NCBI GenBank assembly: GCA_913757435.1
Contig: CAJYDM010000008.1
Coordinates: 1 to 64,000, forward strand
Length of the DNA: 64,000 bases
Direction of reading: 5' to 3'
From: Syntrophomonas sp. DTU019
GTDB taxonomy: Bacteria; Bacillota; Syntrophomonadia; Syntrophomonadales; Syntrophomonadaceae
Under the pieces are notes generated by a model. That model searched no databases, was not told the origin of the DNA, and was given only the letters and a program-made list of their open reading frames with translations. This document shows, piece after piece, positions 45,327 through 54,456 of this stretch; the stretch's first letter is position 1; the number at the start of each line of letters is the position of its first letter. The position numbers and the translations under genes are program-made.

Positions 45327-47237
45327 ATGGTATCAGTAAAATTAAAAGACGGCAGTGAGAGGCAGTTTCCCAAAGGCACCACCCTTTTGCAGGCAACTGA
45401 AGGAATCAGCAAGAAATTGGCCAAAGAAGCTCTGGTGGGCCGGTTTAATGGTGAATTGACCGATCTCAACCGACCCCTTGACGAAGACGGGGTATTGGAA
45501 CTGATCGGTTTCGAAGATCCTTCCGGACAGGATGTGTACCGGCACAGTTCTTCCCATGTCATGGCCCAGGCGGTCAAGAGGCTGTGGCCGGATACGCAAC
45601 TGGCCATCGGGCCTGCCATCGACAAGGGCTTCTATTATGACTTTGAGAGTACCCATACCTTTACTCCCGAGGATTTCGCAGCTATCGAAGCGGAGATGAA
45701 CAGTATCATAAAGGCCAACTATCCCATCATCCGCAAGGAAATGCCCCGTGATGAGGCGATTCGCTTTTTCAAGGAGCGGGGCGAGGAATACAAAGTCGAG
45801 CTGATCGAGGATTTGCCTGAGGATGCTCAGATCAGCCTGTATCAGCAGGGGGAGTTTGTGGACCTTTGCGCCGGTCCACACGTGCCTTCCACCGGGCGGA
45901 TCAAAGCGGTCAAACTGATGAGCCTGGCTGGAGCCTACTGGCGCGGCAGTGAGGCCAACGCCATGCTGCAGCGCATCTACGCCACCTCGTTTCCCAAGAA
46001 GGCACAGTTGGATGACTACCTGTACAAGCTGGAAGAAGCTAAGAAACGCGACCACCGCAAACTGGGCCGTGAACTGGGCCTATTCGTCATAGTTGATGAG
46101 GGCCCGGGCTTTCCGCTGTTTCTGCCCAAAGGCATGATAATTAGGAATGAACTGGAGAATTTCTGGCGTATTCAGCACGCCCTGGCCGGTTATCAGGAGA
46201 TCCGCACCCCCATCATCCTCAATGAGGAGTTGTGGCACCGCTCCGGCCACTGGGACCATTATAAGGAGAACATGTACTTCACCAAAATAGATGAGGAAGA
46301 CTATGCGGTCAAACCCATGAACTGTCCGGGCGGGCTATTAGCCTATAAACAGAACCTGCACAGCTACAGGGAATTGCCTCTGCGCATGGGCGAGATGGGC
46401 CTGGTGCACCGCCATGAACTTTCCGGGGTGCTGCACGGCCTGATGAGGGTGCGAGCCTTTACTCAGGATGATGCCCATATCTTCATGCTGCCCGAGCAGA
46501 TCATTGCAGAAATCAAAGGGGTCATCGATCTGATCGACCGTTTCTACAGCTTGTTCGGCTTCCCTTACCATGTGGAACTGTCCACCCGGCCTGAAAAATC
46601 TATGGGTTCGGATGAGGATTGGGAAGTTGCCACCAACGCCCTGGAACAGGCCTTGATAGAAAAGGGCATGAACTATAAGATAAACCCCGGCGATGGTGCT
46701 TTCTATGGCCCCAAGATCGATTTCCACCTCCGCGATTCGCTGGACAGGACCTGGCAGTGCGGCACCATTCAGCTGGACTTCCAGATGCCGGAGCGTTTTG
46801 ATATATCCTACATCGGCGAGGATGGCGAAAAACACCGCCCGGTGATGATACACCGCGTCATTTATGGCAGCATCGAGCGTTTTATAGGCATCATCACCGA
46901 GCATTTTGCCGGGGCTTTTCCCGTCTGGTTAAGTCCGGTACAGGTCAGGGTCCTGCCTATCACCGACCGCCACCATGATTATGCCCAAGAGGTCTTAGCC
47001 CAACTCAAAGAAGCCGGCCTGAGGGCTGAAGCCGATCTACGCAGTGAGAAGACCGGCTACAAAATCCGCGAAGGCCAGTTGCAGAAAATCCCTTACCTTT
47101 TGGTGGTGGGGGACAAAGAGGTGGAAGCCGGAACTGTTTCGGTAAGGCATCGCAAAGAAGGCGACCTGGGCAGTCAGGGTTTATCCGAGTTTATCCAGAC
47201 TATAAAACAGGAGATAGAGGAAAAACTTATCAGATAA
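45327..47237 (+). CDS. thrS: threonyl-tRNA synthetase
   Basis: The 636-residue enzyme charges tRNA-Thr. Order of domains: TGS (residues 1-60, SVKLKDGSERQFPKGTT), editing domain with the HSSSHVMAQAVKRLW motif near 73 and CAGPHVPSTG near 180, class II catalytic core with MNCPGG near 333, HRHELSGVLHGLMRVRAF and GPKIDFHLRDSLDRTWQCGT, and the anticodon-binding domain from about 540. ATG follows GCAGGAGG. Unlike many Firmicute thrS genes it has no T-box directly upstream in the 25 bases after the DUF445 gene, so control may lie further up or be absent. Confidence 0.97.
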   Translation: MVSVKLKDGSERQFPKGTTLLQATEGISKKLAKEALVGRFNGELTDLNRPLDEDGVLELIGFEDPSGQDVYRHSSSHVMAQAVKRLWPDTQLAIGPAIDKGFYYDFESTHTFTPEDFAAIEAEMNSIIKANYPIIRKEMPRDEAIRFFKERGEEYKVELIEDLPEDAQISLYQQGEFVDLCAGPHVPSTGRIKAVKLMSLAGAYWRGSEANAMLQRIYATSFPKKAQLDDYLYKLEEAKKRDHRKLGRELGLFVIVDEGPGFPLFLPKGMIIRNELENFWRIQHALAGYQEIRTPIILNEELWHRSGHWDHYKENMYFTKIDEEDYAVKPMNCPGGLLAYKQNLHSYRELPLRMGEMGLVHRHELSGVLHGLMRVRAFTQDDAHIFMLPEQIIAEIKGVIDLIDRFYSLFGFPYHVELSTRPEKSMGSDEDWEVATNALEQALIEKGMNYKINPGDGAFYGPKIDFHLRDSLDRTWQCGTIQLDFQMPERFDISYIGEDGEKHRPVMIHRVIYGSIERFIGIITEHFAGAFPVWLSPVQVRVLPITDRHHDYAQEVLAQLKEAGLRAEADLRSEKTGYKIREGQLQKIPYLLVVGDKEVEAGTVSVRHRKEGDLGSQGLSEFIQTIKQEIEEKLIR

Positions 47238-47241
47238 GCCC

Positions 47242-47270
47242 TTGCAGGGCGAATCTGCTTATGTTATAAT
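47242..47270 (+). promoter_or_regulatory. sigma-A-type promoter of the infC operon
   Basis: TTGCAG (47242-47247) and TATAAT (47265-47270) are 17 bases apart, a near-consensus promoter just after the thrS stop. Confidence 0.85.
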
Positions 47271-47274
47271 TTTT

Positions 47275-47420
47275 GGCGTAATCAAGCAGGAGCTTAGCTT
47301 CTCACCTTACTACTGCGGTTCGTAAGGTATTATACCAGTCATTACAGGCTCTGGAGTCGACCAGGCCTGTTAACCTGAAGTATAAGAAGCGAGCCTTGCT
47401 GCTCGCTTTTACATTTTTAT
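47275..47420 (+). promoter_or_regulatory. infC-rpmI-rplT leader, probable L20 leader
   Basis: About 145 bases of leader RNA end in a terminator-like hairpin (GCGAG ... CTCGC, then TTTT at about 47390-47412) just before the infC ribosome binding site. In Firmicutes this operon is held in check by ribosomal protein L20 binding such a leader and promoting termination. The pairing has not been checked against the Rfam model. Confidence 0.6.
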
Positions 47421-47432
47421 GGAGGTGAATTC

Positions 47433-47969
47433 ATTATCAGTAAGGATTGGAGAGTTAACGAAGAAATCCGGGCCAAAGAGGTTAGGCTTATCAGTGAAAC
47501 TGGGGAGCAATTAGGGATCGTGCCCATACGCGAAGCTTTGGAGATGTCGCTTGTTAGAAACCAGGATCTGGTTGAAGTAGCGCCTTCGGCCAAACCACCG
47601 GTATGCCGTTTCATGGACTACGGCAAATTCAAGTTCGAACAGAACAAGCGCGATAAGGAAGCACGGAAAAAGCAGAAGATCATTTCTGTTAAGGAAGTCA
47701 AAATGAGGCCTAACATCGAGGACCATGATTTTCAGACCAAGGCCAAAAATGCCCGCAAATTTCTTTTAGGGGGCGACAAGGTCAAGCTGACCATCATGTT
47801 CAAGGGAAGACAGATCACCCACCCGGAGCTAGGCGAGCGACTCTGTATTAAACTTGCTGAACATTTAGCGGATATATCTACAGTAGAGAAGAGCCCCAAA
47901 GTAGAGGGGAGAAATATGACTAGCATATTTGTGCCCAAAGCTGACATCGAAAAAAAGGAGGATGCCTAA
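47433..47969 (+). CDS. infC: translation initiation factor IF-3, AUU start
   Basis: The gene starts with ATT at 47433, five bases after GGAGGTG. This gives ISKDWRVNEEIRAKEVRLIS, the standard IF-3 N-terminus, and 178 residues. Starting at the first ATG would lose this conserved head. AUU is a known infC start codon that lets IF-3 control its own translation. Other motifs: FMDYGKFKFEQNKRDKEARK and the C-terminal KLTIMFKGRQITHPELG. rpmI follows with no gap. Confidence 0.95.
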   Translation: MISKDWRVNEEIRAKEVRLISETGEQLGIVPIREALEMSLVRNQDLVEVAPSAKPPVCRFMDYGKFKFEQNKRDKEARKKQKIISVKEVKMRPNIEDHDFQTKAKNARKFLLGGDKVKLTIMFKGRQITHPELGERLCIKLAEHLADISTVEKSPKVEGRNMTSIFVPKADIEKKEDA

Positions 47970-48164
47970 ATGCCGAAAATGAAGACCCACCGGGGAGCCG
48001 CTAAGCGATTCAAAATGACCGGTAGTGGTAAGATAAAGCGCTCCAAAGCCAATGCCAGCCACCTGCTGGGTGACAAGAGCCCCAAGAGAAAACGCGGCCT
48101 GCGCAAAGCCGGACTGGTCAGCAAAGCCGAGACCAGCCGCATTGCCAAGCTGATTCAGCAATAA
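47970..48164 (+). CDS. rpmI: ribosomal protein L35
   Basis: A 64-residue basic protein with [20 protein letters not shown] at the start and [14 protein letters not shown] in the second half, as expected for bL35. It starts directly after the infC stop. Confidence 0.97.
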   Translation: MPKMKTHRGAAKRFKMTGSGKIKRSKANASHLLGDKSPKRKRGLRKAGLVSKAETSRIAKLIQQ

Positions 48165-48181
48165 ACGGGAGGTAGTAAAAT

Positions 48182-48541
48182 ATGCCGAGAGTTAAACGTG
48201 GTGTTACATCACATCGCAGACATAAAAAGATTCTGAAGCTGGCCAAAGGATATCGCGGCAGCAAATCCAAGCTCTACCGGGTGGCCAATGAACAGGTAAT
48301 GAAATCCGGCCAGTACGCGTACATCCATCGCCGCCTCAAAAAGAGGGATTTCCGCCGCTTGTGGATAGCCCGCATCAACGCTGCCGCCCGTAATAACGGT
48401 ATGTCGTACAGCCGCCTGGTGCATGGCCTTAAAGTGGCTGGAGTGGATATCAACCGCAAGATTTTATCGGAGATGGCCATTAGCGACCCGCAGGGCTTCA
48501 CCAGACTGACCGAAGTCGCCAAAGCCAGCGTAAGCAAATAA
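48182..48541 (+). CDS. rplT: ribosomal protein L20
   Basis: A 119-residue protein with [39 protein letters not shown] and [20 protein letters not shown], which is bL20. It builds the 50S subunit early and likely represses its own operon through the leader upstream of infC. ATG follows GGGAGG. Confidence 0.97.
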   Translation: MPRVKRGVTSHRRHKKILKLAKGYRGSKSKLYRVANEQVMKSGQYAYIHRRLKKRDFRRLWIARINAAARNNGMSYSRLVHGLKVAGVDINRKILSEMAISDPQGFTRLTEVAKASVSK

Positions 48542-48560
48542 ATTACTTAGAGAATCGAGG

Positions 48561-48603
48561 GGCTGTTCCATGGGTGAGACTAGGGAACAGCCTTAAGTTT
48601 TTC
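48561..48603 (+). terminator. terminator of the infC-rpmI-rplT operon
   Basis: GGCTGTTCC pairs with GGAACAGCC across a 14-base loop, followed by TTAAGTTTTT. It lies 20 bases after the rplT stop. Confidence 0.85.
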
Positions 48604-48901
48604 AGGGCCAACAAAACTAACATGAGCCTTCGGTTCACAAGCATGAATGAAAATCCTTTGGCTTTAAGGGGATTTTCGTAAAAAAAGAACGGCAGACTGT
48701 GTAAAAACTATTCTACGTTTTTTGGGCGCCCCACTTTTGGCTGTTTTGGGGCTGATATATGGGATGGGGGCTGGCATTTAGTTCGGAATGGCACGACTGT
48801 CCCCCACTTTGAGAGCACAGTTCATGAATTCGAGGACTTTTCGCACGGTCTGACGTCCCTCTGTCCCCCTGTTGGCCTGTTGGTCGAAATAGGTGGTTTA
48901 C
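48604..48901. other. intergenic stretch before the rRNA methyltransferase gene
   Basis: About 300 bases. A second small hairpin (AAAATCC ... GGGATTTT) lies near 48651-48678. No gene seen. Confidence 0.35.
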
Positions 48902-49699
48902 ATGAAAGAGTTGATTTCGAAAGATAACCCCATAGTCAAGGAGATTGCCCGGTTAAAACAGAAAAAATACCGTGATCTGGCAGGGATGTATGTGCTGGAG
49001 GGACGGAACCTGGTAGAAGAGGTCCTGAAGAGCGGGCAGCATCCGGTTTATCTTGTGGCGGAGAGACAGCGTCTGGACCAGTACCAGGAAATAATCGCCG
49101 CACATCCCAACCTGCCCTGGCATGTGGCAGATGCACGCATCATGAGGCAGTTGAGCGATACAGAGAGCCCGCAGGGCATGCTGGCGGTAATGGCCAAACC
49201 CGTGTACAAGTTGGAACAAGTGGCCAGACCGGGGGGGTTGTTGGTAGTGTTGGATCAGCTCAGCGACCCCGGCAATGTCGGAACCATTATCCGCACCTGT
49301 TGGGCATTCGCAGTTGATGGGTTGTTGTTGACCAGAGGGAGTGTAGACCCATTCAATCCTAAAGTGGTGCGCAGCAGTATGGGAGGAATCCTCAAGGTGC
49401 CGGTGATTGAGGACGTCACTACCACACAACTGCAGCAATTGACAGGCCTGGGCTATCATCTCTTGGCAACAGCAAGCGCCCAGGCGATGCCGATCTATGC
49501 TGCCGATTTCAATGGTTCAGTGGCCGTAGTGATTGGCAGCGAAGCCAGGGGCTTGAGTCCTCAGGTGGCGGCCATATGCGACTCCACTGTAACCATCCCC
49601 TGCGCGTTAGGCGTGGATTCGCTAAACGCTGCTGTAGCATGTGGTATTATCCTGGGCCATAGTTGGCGGTGTCGTTTTCATCGCGATTCTTTTGTCTAA
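48902..49699 (+). CDS. 23S rRNA (guanosine-2'-O-)-methyltransferase family, TrmH/SpoU type
   Basis: A 265-residue SPOUT methyltransferase. An N-terminal substrate-binding part (LEGRNLVEEVLKSG) is followed by the knot domain with LVVLDQLSDPGNVGTIIRTC, VIGSEARGLSPQVAAICD and VTIPCALGVDSLNAAVACGI, the three SpoU motifs. Members modify 23S rRNA or tRNA; the exact site cannot be read. It is commonly found close to pheS in Firmicutes. I used the ATG at 48902. Confidence 0.88.
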   Translation: MKELISKDNPIVKEIARLKQKKYRDLAGMYVLEGRNLVEEVLKSGQHPVYLVAERQRLDQYQEIIAAHPNLPWHVADARIMRQLSDTESPQGMLAVMAKPVYKLEQVARPGGLLVVLDQLSDPGNVGTIIRTCWAFAVDGLLLTRGSVDPFNPKVVRSSMGGILKVPVIEDVTTTQLQQLTGLGYHLLATASAQAMPIYAADFNGSVAVVIGSEARGLSPQVAAICDSTVTIPCALGVDSLNAAVACGIILGHSWRCRFHRDSFV

Positions 49700-49719
49700 C
49701 CAAAATTGGTGTGATATAA
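49691..49719 (+). promoter_or_regulatory. promoter upstream of the yqzL-like gene and pheST
   Basis: TTGTCT (49691-49696) and TATAAT (49714-49719) are 17 bases apart, partly overlapping the end of the methyltransferase gene. A second TATAAT at 49865-49870 may start a shorter transcript at the T-box. Confidence 0.75.
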
Positions 49720-49768
49720 TAGCTCTAGTTGGGCCCTAGCTTTAACAAAGAGGGGTGAAGGGTTAGTG

Positions 49769-49858
49769 ATGACGCAAGCTGACGATTTGTGGCGCCTTTT
49801 CGAGGTGTCCGGCTGCATTGTATATTACCTCTTGTATAAGATGATGGTTACCCAATAA
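49769..49858 (+). CDS. yqzL: YqzL-like small protein, 29 aa
   Basis: ATG at 49769 (or the GTG just before it) follows GAGGGGTGAAGGG. The peptide reads MTQADDLWRLFEVSGCI and then VYYLLYKMM, which matches the YqzL family pattern of a LWxLFxxTG-type head and a YLLYK tail. YqzL proteins are tiny, conserved in Firmicutes and of unknown function. It is too short for most gene callers. Confidence 0.65.
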   Translation: MTQADDLWRLFEVSGCIVYYLLYKMMVTQ

Positions 49859-49873
49859 TACTGATATAATAAA

Positions 49874-50116
49874 CGAGGAACAGGACAAGTAGCCTGTGTT
49901 GTGATCCCGACAGGGAGGTGCGGTCAGCGATTGAGAGCCGGACTCGGGGTGGGTGCAGGCCAATTCACCTGGGAGTTGTGGGCTGAAATCTTGAGTAGGC
50001 TTTACCGGGGTGCCCCGTTAACGGCAAGGAGAGTGAGTCAGGTGCATTACCTGGCTAATATGGGTGGTACCACGGAACATGGCTTTCGTCCCTCGGGGAC
50101 GAGCTTTTTTATTTTC
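49874..50116 (+). promoter_or_regulatory. T-box riboswitch, phenylalanine type
   Basis: All landmarks are present: GGACAAGTAG and AGAGCCGG in stem I, a specifier TTC at 49964-49966 (Phe), GAGTAGG, the conserved T-box TGGGTGGTACCACGG at 50061-50075 that pairs with the uncharged tRNA end, and a terminator (CGTCCC-TCG-GGGACG, then TTTTTT) ending at about 50112. Uncharged tRNA-Phe would favour the antiterminator and turn on pheST. Confidence 0.96.
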
Positions 50117-50135
50117 TGAAGGAGGCGACGGCAAG

Positions 50136-51158
50136 ATGTTGGCAAGACTGGAACAGCTATCAAAGCAGGCTGAGGCAGCCCTGAGCGTAGCGGCGGATTT
50201 GGAGGCGGTAAACGACATCAAGGTCAAGATGCTGGGCCGCAAAGGGGACATAACCCTGTTGCTACGGGGCTTAAAAGATCTGGGGGCTGAAGAACGCGCT
50301 GCGGTCGGCAAACGGGGCAACGAAGTCAAAGCACGTTTGGAAGAGCTTATAAGCAATCGTACTGAAGAGCTGCAGCGCTCGCAGTTGGAAAAAAGGCTGC
50401 AGCAAGAGAGTATTGATGTGACTCTTCCCGGGGTACCCCTGCCGCGGGGAAGCAGGCACCCACTCACCCGCATCAATGAGGAAATCGTACGGATATTTAC
50501 CGGCATGGGCTTTAGCGTCGCCGAAGGTCCGGAAATTGAACTGGATTATTACAACTTCGAGGCCTTAAATGTCCCCAAAGACCATTCCGCCAGGGACATG
50601 CAGGATTCTTTCTATATAGATGAGGATGTATTGCTCAGAACACATACTTCGCCGGTGCAGGTACGCACCATGGAGAAGATGGCTCCACAGCTGCCGGTGA
50701 AAATAGTGGTACCGGGCAAGGTCTACCGCAAAGACGACGATGCCACTCATTCACCCATGTTCCAGCAGGTGGAAGGTTTGTTGATCGATCGTCACATCAC
50801 CTTTGCCGATCTTAAGGGTACTCTGATGCTGTTTGCCCAGGAGATGTTCGGCTACAATGTGCGGGTGCGCTTTCGCCCCAGCTTCTTTCCTTTCACCGAA
50901 CCGAGCGCGGAGATGGACATATCCTGCGTGATGTGCGGCGGCTCAGGCTGTCGGGTATGCTCCCACACCGGCTGGCTGGAGATATTAGGCTCAGGGATGG
51001 TGCACCCCAATGTACTTCGCTATGGAGGCTATGACCCCGATAAGGTCTCCGGCTTTGCATTCGGCATGGGGGTGGAACGCATCGCCATGCTGAAATACGG
51101 CATTAATGACCTGCGCTTATTCTTCGACAATGATTACAGATTTCTGCGTCAATTTTAG
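50136..51158 (+). CDS. pheS: phenylalanyl-tRNA synthetase alpha subunit
   Basis: Catalytic subunit of the alpha2-beta2 enzyme. N-terminal coiled coil (residues 1-85), then [60 protein letters not shown] (motif 2) and [20 protein letters not shown] (motif 3). 340 residues, typical. Start ATG at 50136 follows GAAGGAGG just after the T-box terminator; an in-frame ATG upstream lies inside the T-box and is not used. Confidence 0.97.
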   Translation: MLARLEQLSKQAEAALSVAADLEAVNDIKVKMLGRKGDITLLLRGLKDLGAEERAAVGKRGNEVKARLEELISNRTEELQRSQLEKRLQQESIDVTLPGVPLPRGSRHPLTRINEEIVRIFTGMGFSVAEGPEIELDYYNFEALNVPKDHSARDMQDSFYIDEDVLLRTHTSPVQVRTMEKMAPQLPVKIVVPGKVYRKDDDATHSPMFQQVEGLLIDRHITFADLKGTLMLFAQEMFGYNVRVRFRPSFFPFTEPSAEMDISCVMCGGSGCRVCSHTGWLEILGSGMVHPNVLRYGGYDPDKVSGFAFGMGVERIAMLKYGINDLRLFFDNDYRFLRQF

Positions 51159-51169
51159 GAGGTGACAGG

Positions 51170-53221
51170 ATGGGAGTATCATTAAACTGGCTAAAACAAT
51201 ATGTTGATATCGAAGAAAAACCCGAAGTGATCGCCCACCGTCTCTCCATGGCGGGAATTCTGGTGGAAGGCCTGGAGAAGGTCGGCAGCGATTTGATAAT
51301 GGATTTGGACTTGACCCCTAACCGGGGCGACTGCCTGGGGTTGATAAACCTGGCCCGAGAGGTTTCAGCCTTAACTGGCAAACCGGTCAAGATCCCCGAG
51401 GTCAAACTGTATGAGAATGCGGAGCGTATCGAGGATTACATTGAAGTGGAAATTGAAGATCCCGACCTGTGCCCCCGTTATGCGGCCCGGGTGGTCAAAA
51501 ATTGTGTTATTAAACCGTCTCCGCAGTGGATGCAGGAGGCTCTCAGCAATTCCGGAATCCGCCCTATCAATAATATAGTCGATGTCACCAATTACGTGAT
51601 GCTGGAAACCAACCAGCCCTTGCACGCTTTTGATTATCGACTTTTGGGGGAAAACCCCCGCATCGTAGTGCGCCGCGCCAAGGAAGGGGAGCCATTCACC
51701 ACCCTGGATGAGGTGGATAGAATTCTGGACAGCAACATGCTGGTCATCACTGATGGGAATAGACCGGTGGCTTTAGCCGGGGTTATGGGTGGCATGAACA
51801 CGGAGATAAATGATGATACCTGCGATGTGCTCTTGGAGTCCGCCAACTTCCTGGGGACGAATATCCGCAAGACTGCTCAGAAACTGGCCATGCGCAGTGA
51901 GTCTTCTATGCGCTTCGAGAAAGGCCTGGACATCAATGGGGTTATATACGCCGTAAACCGGGCTGCGCAGCTATTGCAGGATCTGGCCGATGGCGAAGTG
52001 GTCTGGGGCATTTGTGATTGCTATCCGCAAAAAGCTGTACCGGTAGAGATTCTGTTGCGCCCCGATAGAGTCAACCACCTGCTGGGGACGGATATTAGTG
52101 CAGAGGCCATTAAGGGATATATGAACAGGCTGGGCCTACCTTATGACGAAAAAGAGCACGGTCTGCTGGTGCATGTACCCAGTTACAGGGTCGACCTGTC
52201 CATAGAAGCCGACTTGATCGAAGAGGTAGCGCGACTCTATGGATATGATAACATTCCCAGCAGCCTTCCCAGAGATGCCAGCCGGGGCAGGCTGAGCGAA
52301 TACCAGCAATTCCGTCAAGAGGCCACCGTGATCATGGCTCGTTATTGCAATGAGGTCATAAACTACAGCTTTATTAATCCGGCTGTATTTGACCAGATCA
52401 TGCTGCCAGGAGACAGTCATTTACGCCGCACGGTCAACATAGCCAACCCGCTCTCTGAAGAACAGAGCGTGATGCGCACTCTCTTGCTGCCCGGTCTGCT
52501 GAAAAGCCTGAGCACTAACTTGGCCAGGAGAAACCTCAACATGGCCTTGTTTGAAACCGGCAAGGTGTTCTATCCCGGTGATGAAAAGCTGCCCCGGGAG
52601 AACTTGAAGCTAGGAGCCATTGTCTGTGGACGCAGTGAAATCAACTGGATCAAATATGATGTAGAGATGGATTTCTTCTTCCTCAAAGGCGTGACTGAGA
52701 TTCTGCTACAGGGACTAGGCTGCTCGGAAGTCAGTTTTGCGGCGGGGGCGATGCCTGGCTACCATCCTGGGCGCACGGCGGTTCTATCGAGTAAAGGTGA
52801 GGAGATCGGGGTCTTGGGCGAACTGCATCCTGCGGTATTGGAAGCATACAATATCAAGGAGCGGGCTTGTGCCCTGGAAGTGGATCTGGATAAGATTTAT
52901 TCGCTGTCCAGCCAGCGCATCGAAGCCCGTGGGATACCGCGCTATCCGGCGGTGGAGCGCGACTTGGCCCTGCTCTTAAAGCAGTCCAAGACCGTAGCCC
53001 AAACGGTGCAGGCCATCCGCGAAGCGGCCAGCAATCTCTTAGAGACGGTACACCTGTTTGACGTTTATGATGGTGAACAGGTCCCGAGCGGATATAAGAG
53101 CCTGGCCTTCCGCCTGACCTTCCAGGCGTATGACCGTACCCTGACCGATGCCGAGGTGAACGCGGAGATGGATGCTATCCGTAGGAGTGTACAAGAGAGA
53201 TTAGAGGCGGCACTGCGATAA
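51170..53221 (+). CDS. pheT: phenylalanyl-tRNA synthetase beta subunit lacking the EMAP-like tRNA-binding domain
   Basis: At 683 residues it is about 110 shorter than usual bacterial PheT. The N-terminus VSLNWLKQYVDIEEKPEVIA and HRLSMAGILVEGLEKVGSDL runs straight into IMDLDLTPNRGDCLGLINLA. The usual OB-fold (B2) domain between these blocks is absent. The rest is complete: B3/B4 editing domain (SGIRPINNIVDVTNYVML), B5 (VEILLRPDRVNHLLG), the catalytic-like core and the C-terminal ferredoxin-like anticodon domain (GIPRYPAVERDLALLL). The joint is seamless, so the loss is evolutionary, not a frameshift. It starts 11 bases after pheS behind GGAGGTGA. Confidence 0.95.
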   Translation: MGVSLNWLKQYVDIEEKPEVIAHRLSMAGILVEGLEKVGSDLIMDLDLTPNRGDCLGLINLAREVSALTGKPVKIPEVKLYENAERIEDYIEVEIEDPDLCPRYAARVVKNCVIKPSPQWMQEALSNSGIRPINNIVDVTNYVMLETNQPLHAFDYRLLGENPRIVVRRAKEGEPFTTLDEVDRILDSNMLVITDGNRPVALAGVMGGMNTEINDDTCDVLLESANFLGTNIRKTAQKLAMRSESSMRFEKGLDINGVIYAVNRAAQLLQDLADGEVVWGICDCYPQKAVPVEILLRPDRVNHLLGTDISAEAIKGYMNRLGLPYDEKEHGLLVHVPSYRVDLSIEADLIEEVARLYGYDNIPSSLPRDASRGRLSEYQQFRQEATVIMARYCNEVINYSFINPAVFDQIMLPGDSHLRRTVNIANPLSEEQSVMRTLLLPGLLKSLSTNLARRNLNMALFETGKVFYPGDEKLPRENLKLGAIVCGRSEINWIKYDVEMDFFFLKGVTEILLQGLGCSEVSFAAGAMPGYHPGRTAVLSSKGEEIGVLGELHPAVLEAYNIKERACALEVDLDKIYSLSSQRIEARGIPRYPAVERDLALLLKQSKTVAQTVQAIREAASNLLETVHLFDVYDGEQVPSGYKSLAFRLTFQAYDRTLTDAEVNAEMDAIRRSVQERLEAALR

Positions 53222-53281
53222 TATATCCAATCAATTGTGGGAGCCCTGTTTTGTGTGGGAAAGGCTTATAGTAAATCTGCC

Positions 53282-53317
53282 AATAACTTTGGCGCCTGGC
53301 GCCAAAGTTATTTTTAT
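53282..53317 (+). terminator. terminator of pheST
   Basis: A 15-base stem (AATAACTTTGGCGCC and its complement) is nearly perfect and runs into TTTTTATT. It lies about 60 bases after the pheT stop. Confidence 0.9.
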
Positions 53318-53649
53318 TGGGGAAGCAAGGGGACACAATCCGTTTAGCAGTCTGCATCCGAACCCATAAAAAAAAAGTATTCATTCACGTTTTTGAAACT
53401 GAAGGTTCATGGAAGTCTTGCTTCCTTTACGCCGCCTCCCGTTCTCTTCCATAAAAAAATTGGAAGAACGCATTTCACCCCGCTTCTTGCCGCTGCCCTC
53501 CTGTTTCCACCATCTAACCAGCCTGTAAATGTTTTTGCTTCTATATGAGAGGCTTTTTAGGGCAGTATGATTTGTGTTGATCACATTTTTCTATGGTTAA
53601 TAAGTCCATACTATTAGAACCGACATTCAACCGACTGGAGGCAGTGTTA
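53318..53649. other. intergenic stretch
   Basis: About 330 bases with no gene I trust. A minus-strand open frame of 67 codons at 53381-53584 has no ribosome binding site. GGAGG at 53636-53640 serves the next gene. Confidence 0.35.
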
Positions 53650-54351
53650 TTGGCCAATGACCATAATAGGGTACCGCTTAGAAAGAGACAAATATCAAAA
53701 TATTCTTGGGTATTAGCGGTAATCCTGGGTTTAGCCTTGGCAGGCTATTTGTGGCAGGGATATCTCAACTCTGGGAGGGCTGTAACCCAGCCAGCAAGTC
53801 CCGCTGACATGGTGGATCTGCGCGATTATATCCCCGGCATCCAAATTGAACTGGTTTATGCCACCGAAAACAATGTGTATAAAAAGCCTATATATGATAG
53901 TGATCAAGCCCTGTTGCGCCGGGGCACTGCGGAGAAGCTGAAAAAAGCACAACAGACCCTGCAATCCCAGGGCTATTCCCTGAAGATATGGGATGCTTAC
54001 AGGCCTCCGCAAGCCCAATATCGGCTGTGGGAGGTGATGCCGGACCGCCGTTATGTTATTGATCCTAATCAGGGTTTCTCCAATCATTCCCGGGGGGCGG
54101 CGGTAGATGTGACCCTTGTCGATCTGACCGGCCAGGAACTTTTCATGCCAACTGGATTCGATAATTTCACCGCCCAGGCCGACCGCGATTATCGAGATAT
54201 AAGCCAGGTCCAGGCGGACAATGCTCGGCTTTTGGAAAAAGCCATGGTCGACAGCGGATTCAGTAGTATCTTCTATGAATGGTGGCATTTCAATGACACT
54301 GATCTTGGCCAGTACAGTGTATACTGGCCACCGCAGGCTCAGATTCCATAA
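53650..54351 (+). CDS. D-alanyl-D-alanine dipeptidase, VanX/DdpX family, membrane-anchored
   Basis: Zinc peptidases of family M15D cut D-Ala-D-Ala. The active-site motifs are SNHSRGAAVDVTLVDL (His and Asp zinc ligands), EWWHFND (base Glu and third ligand), and KIWDAYRPPQAQ (the Arg that binds substrate). An N-terminal membrane segment (WVLAVILGLALAGYLWQGYL) places the enzyme outside the membrane, unlike the cytosolic VanX of resistance operons. A TTG at 53650 has GGAGG nine bases upstream; an ATG at 53593 would add 19 residues. There is no vanH, vanA or regulator, so a wall-recycling or spore role is likelier than vancomycin resistance. Confidence 0.88.
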   Translation: MANDHNRVPLRKRQISKYSWVLAVILGLALAGYLWQGYLNSGRAVTQPASPADMVDLRDYIPGIQIELVYATENNVYKKPIYDSDQALLRRGTAEKLKKAQQTLQSQGYSLKIWDAYRPPQAQYRLWEVMPDRRYVIDPNQGFSNHSRGAAVDVTLVDLTGQELFMPTGFDNFTAQADRDYRDISQVQADNARLLEKAMVDSGFSSIFYEWWHFNDTDLGQYSVYWPPQAQIP

Positions 54352-54456
54352 ACTGAAAATGCTTTAATAAATTGTTAGCAGGAAGTCGAACAGATCCACC
54401 GAATAAATAATATTAAGCAATACAGGCACGGTCGCGAAGATTGCATACGCCGTGAA

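Noticed and set aside
53381-53584. Minus-strand 67-codon open frame after pheT
   Set aside because: No ribosome binding site and very unusual Lys/Arg/Ser composition; likely chance.
53650-54351. Vancomycin resistance locus
   Set aside because: Only a VanX-like dipeptidase is present; there is no vanH, ligase or vanRS pair nearby.
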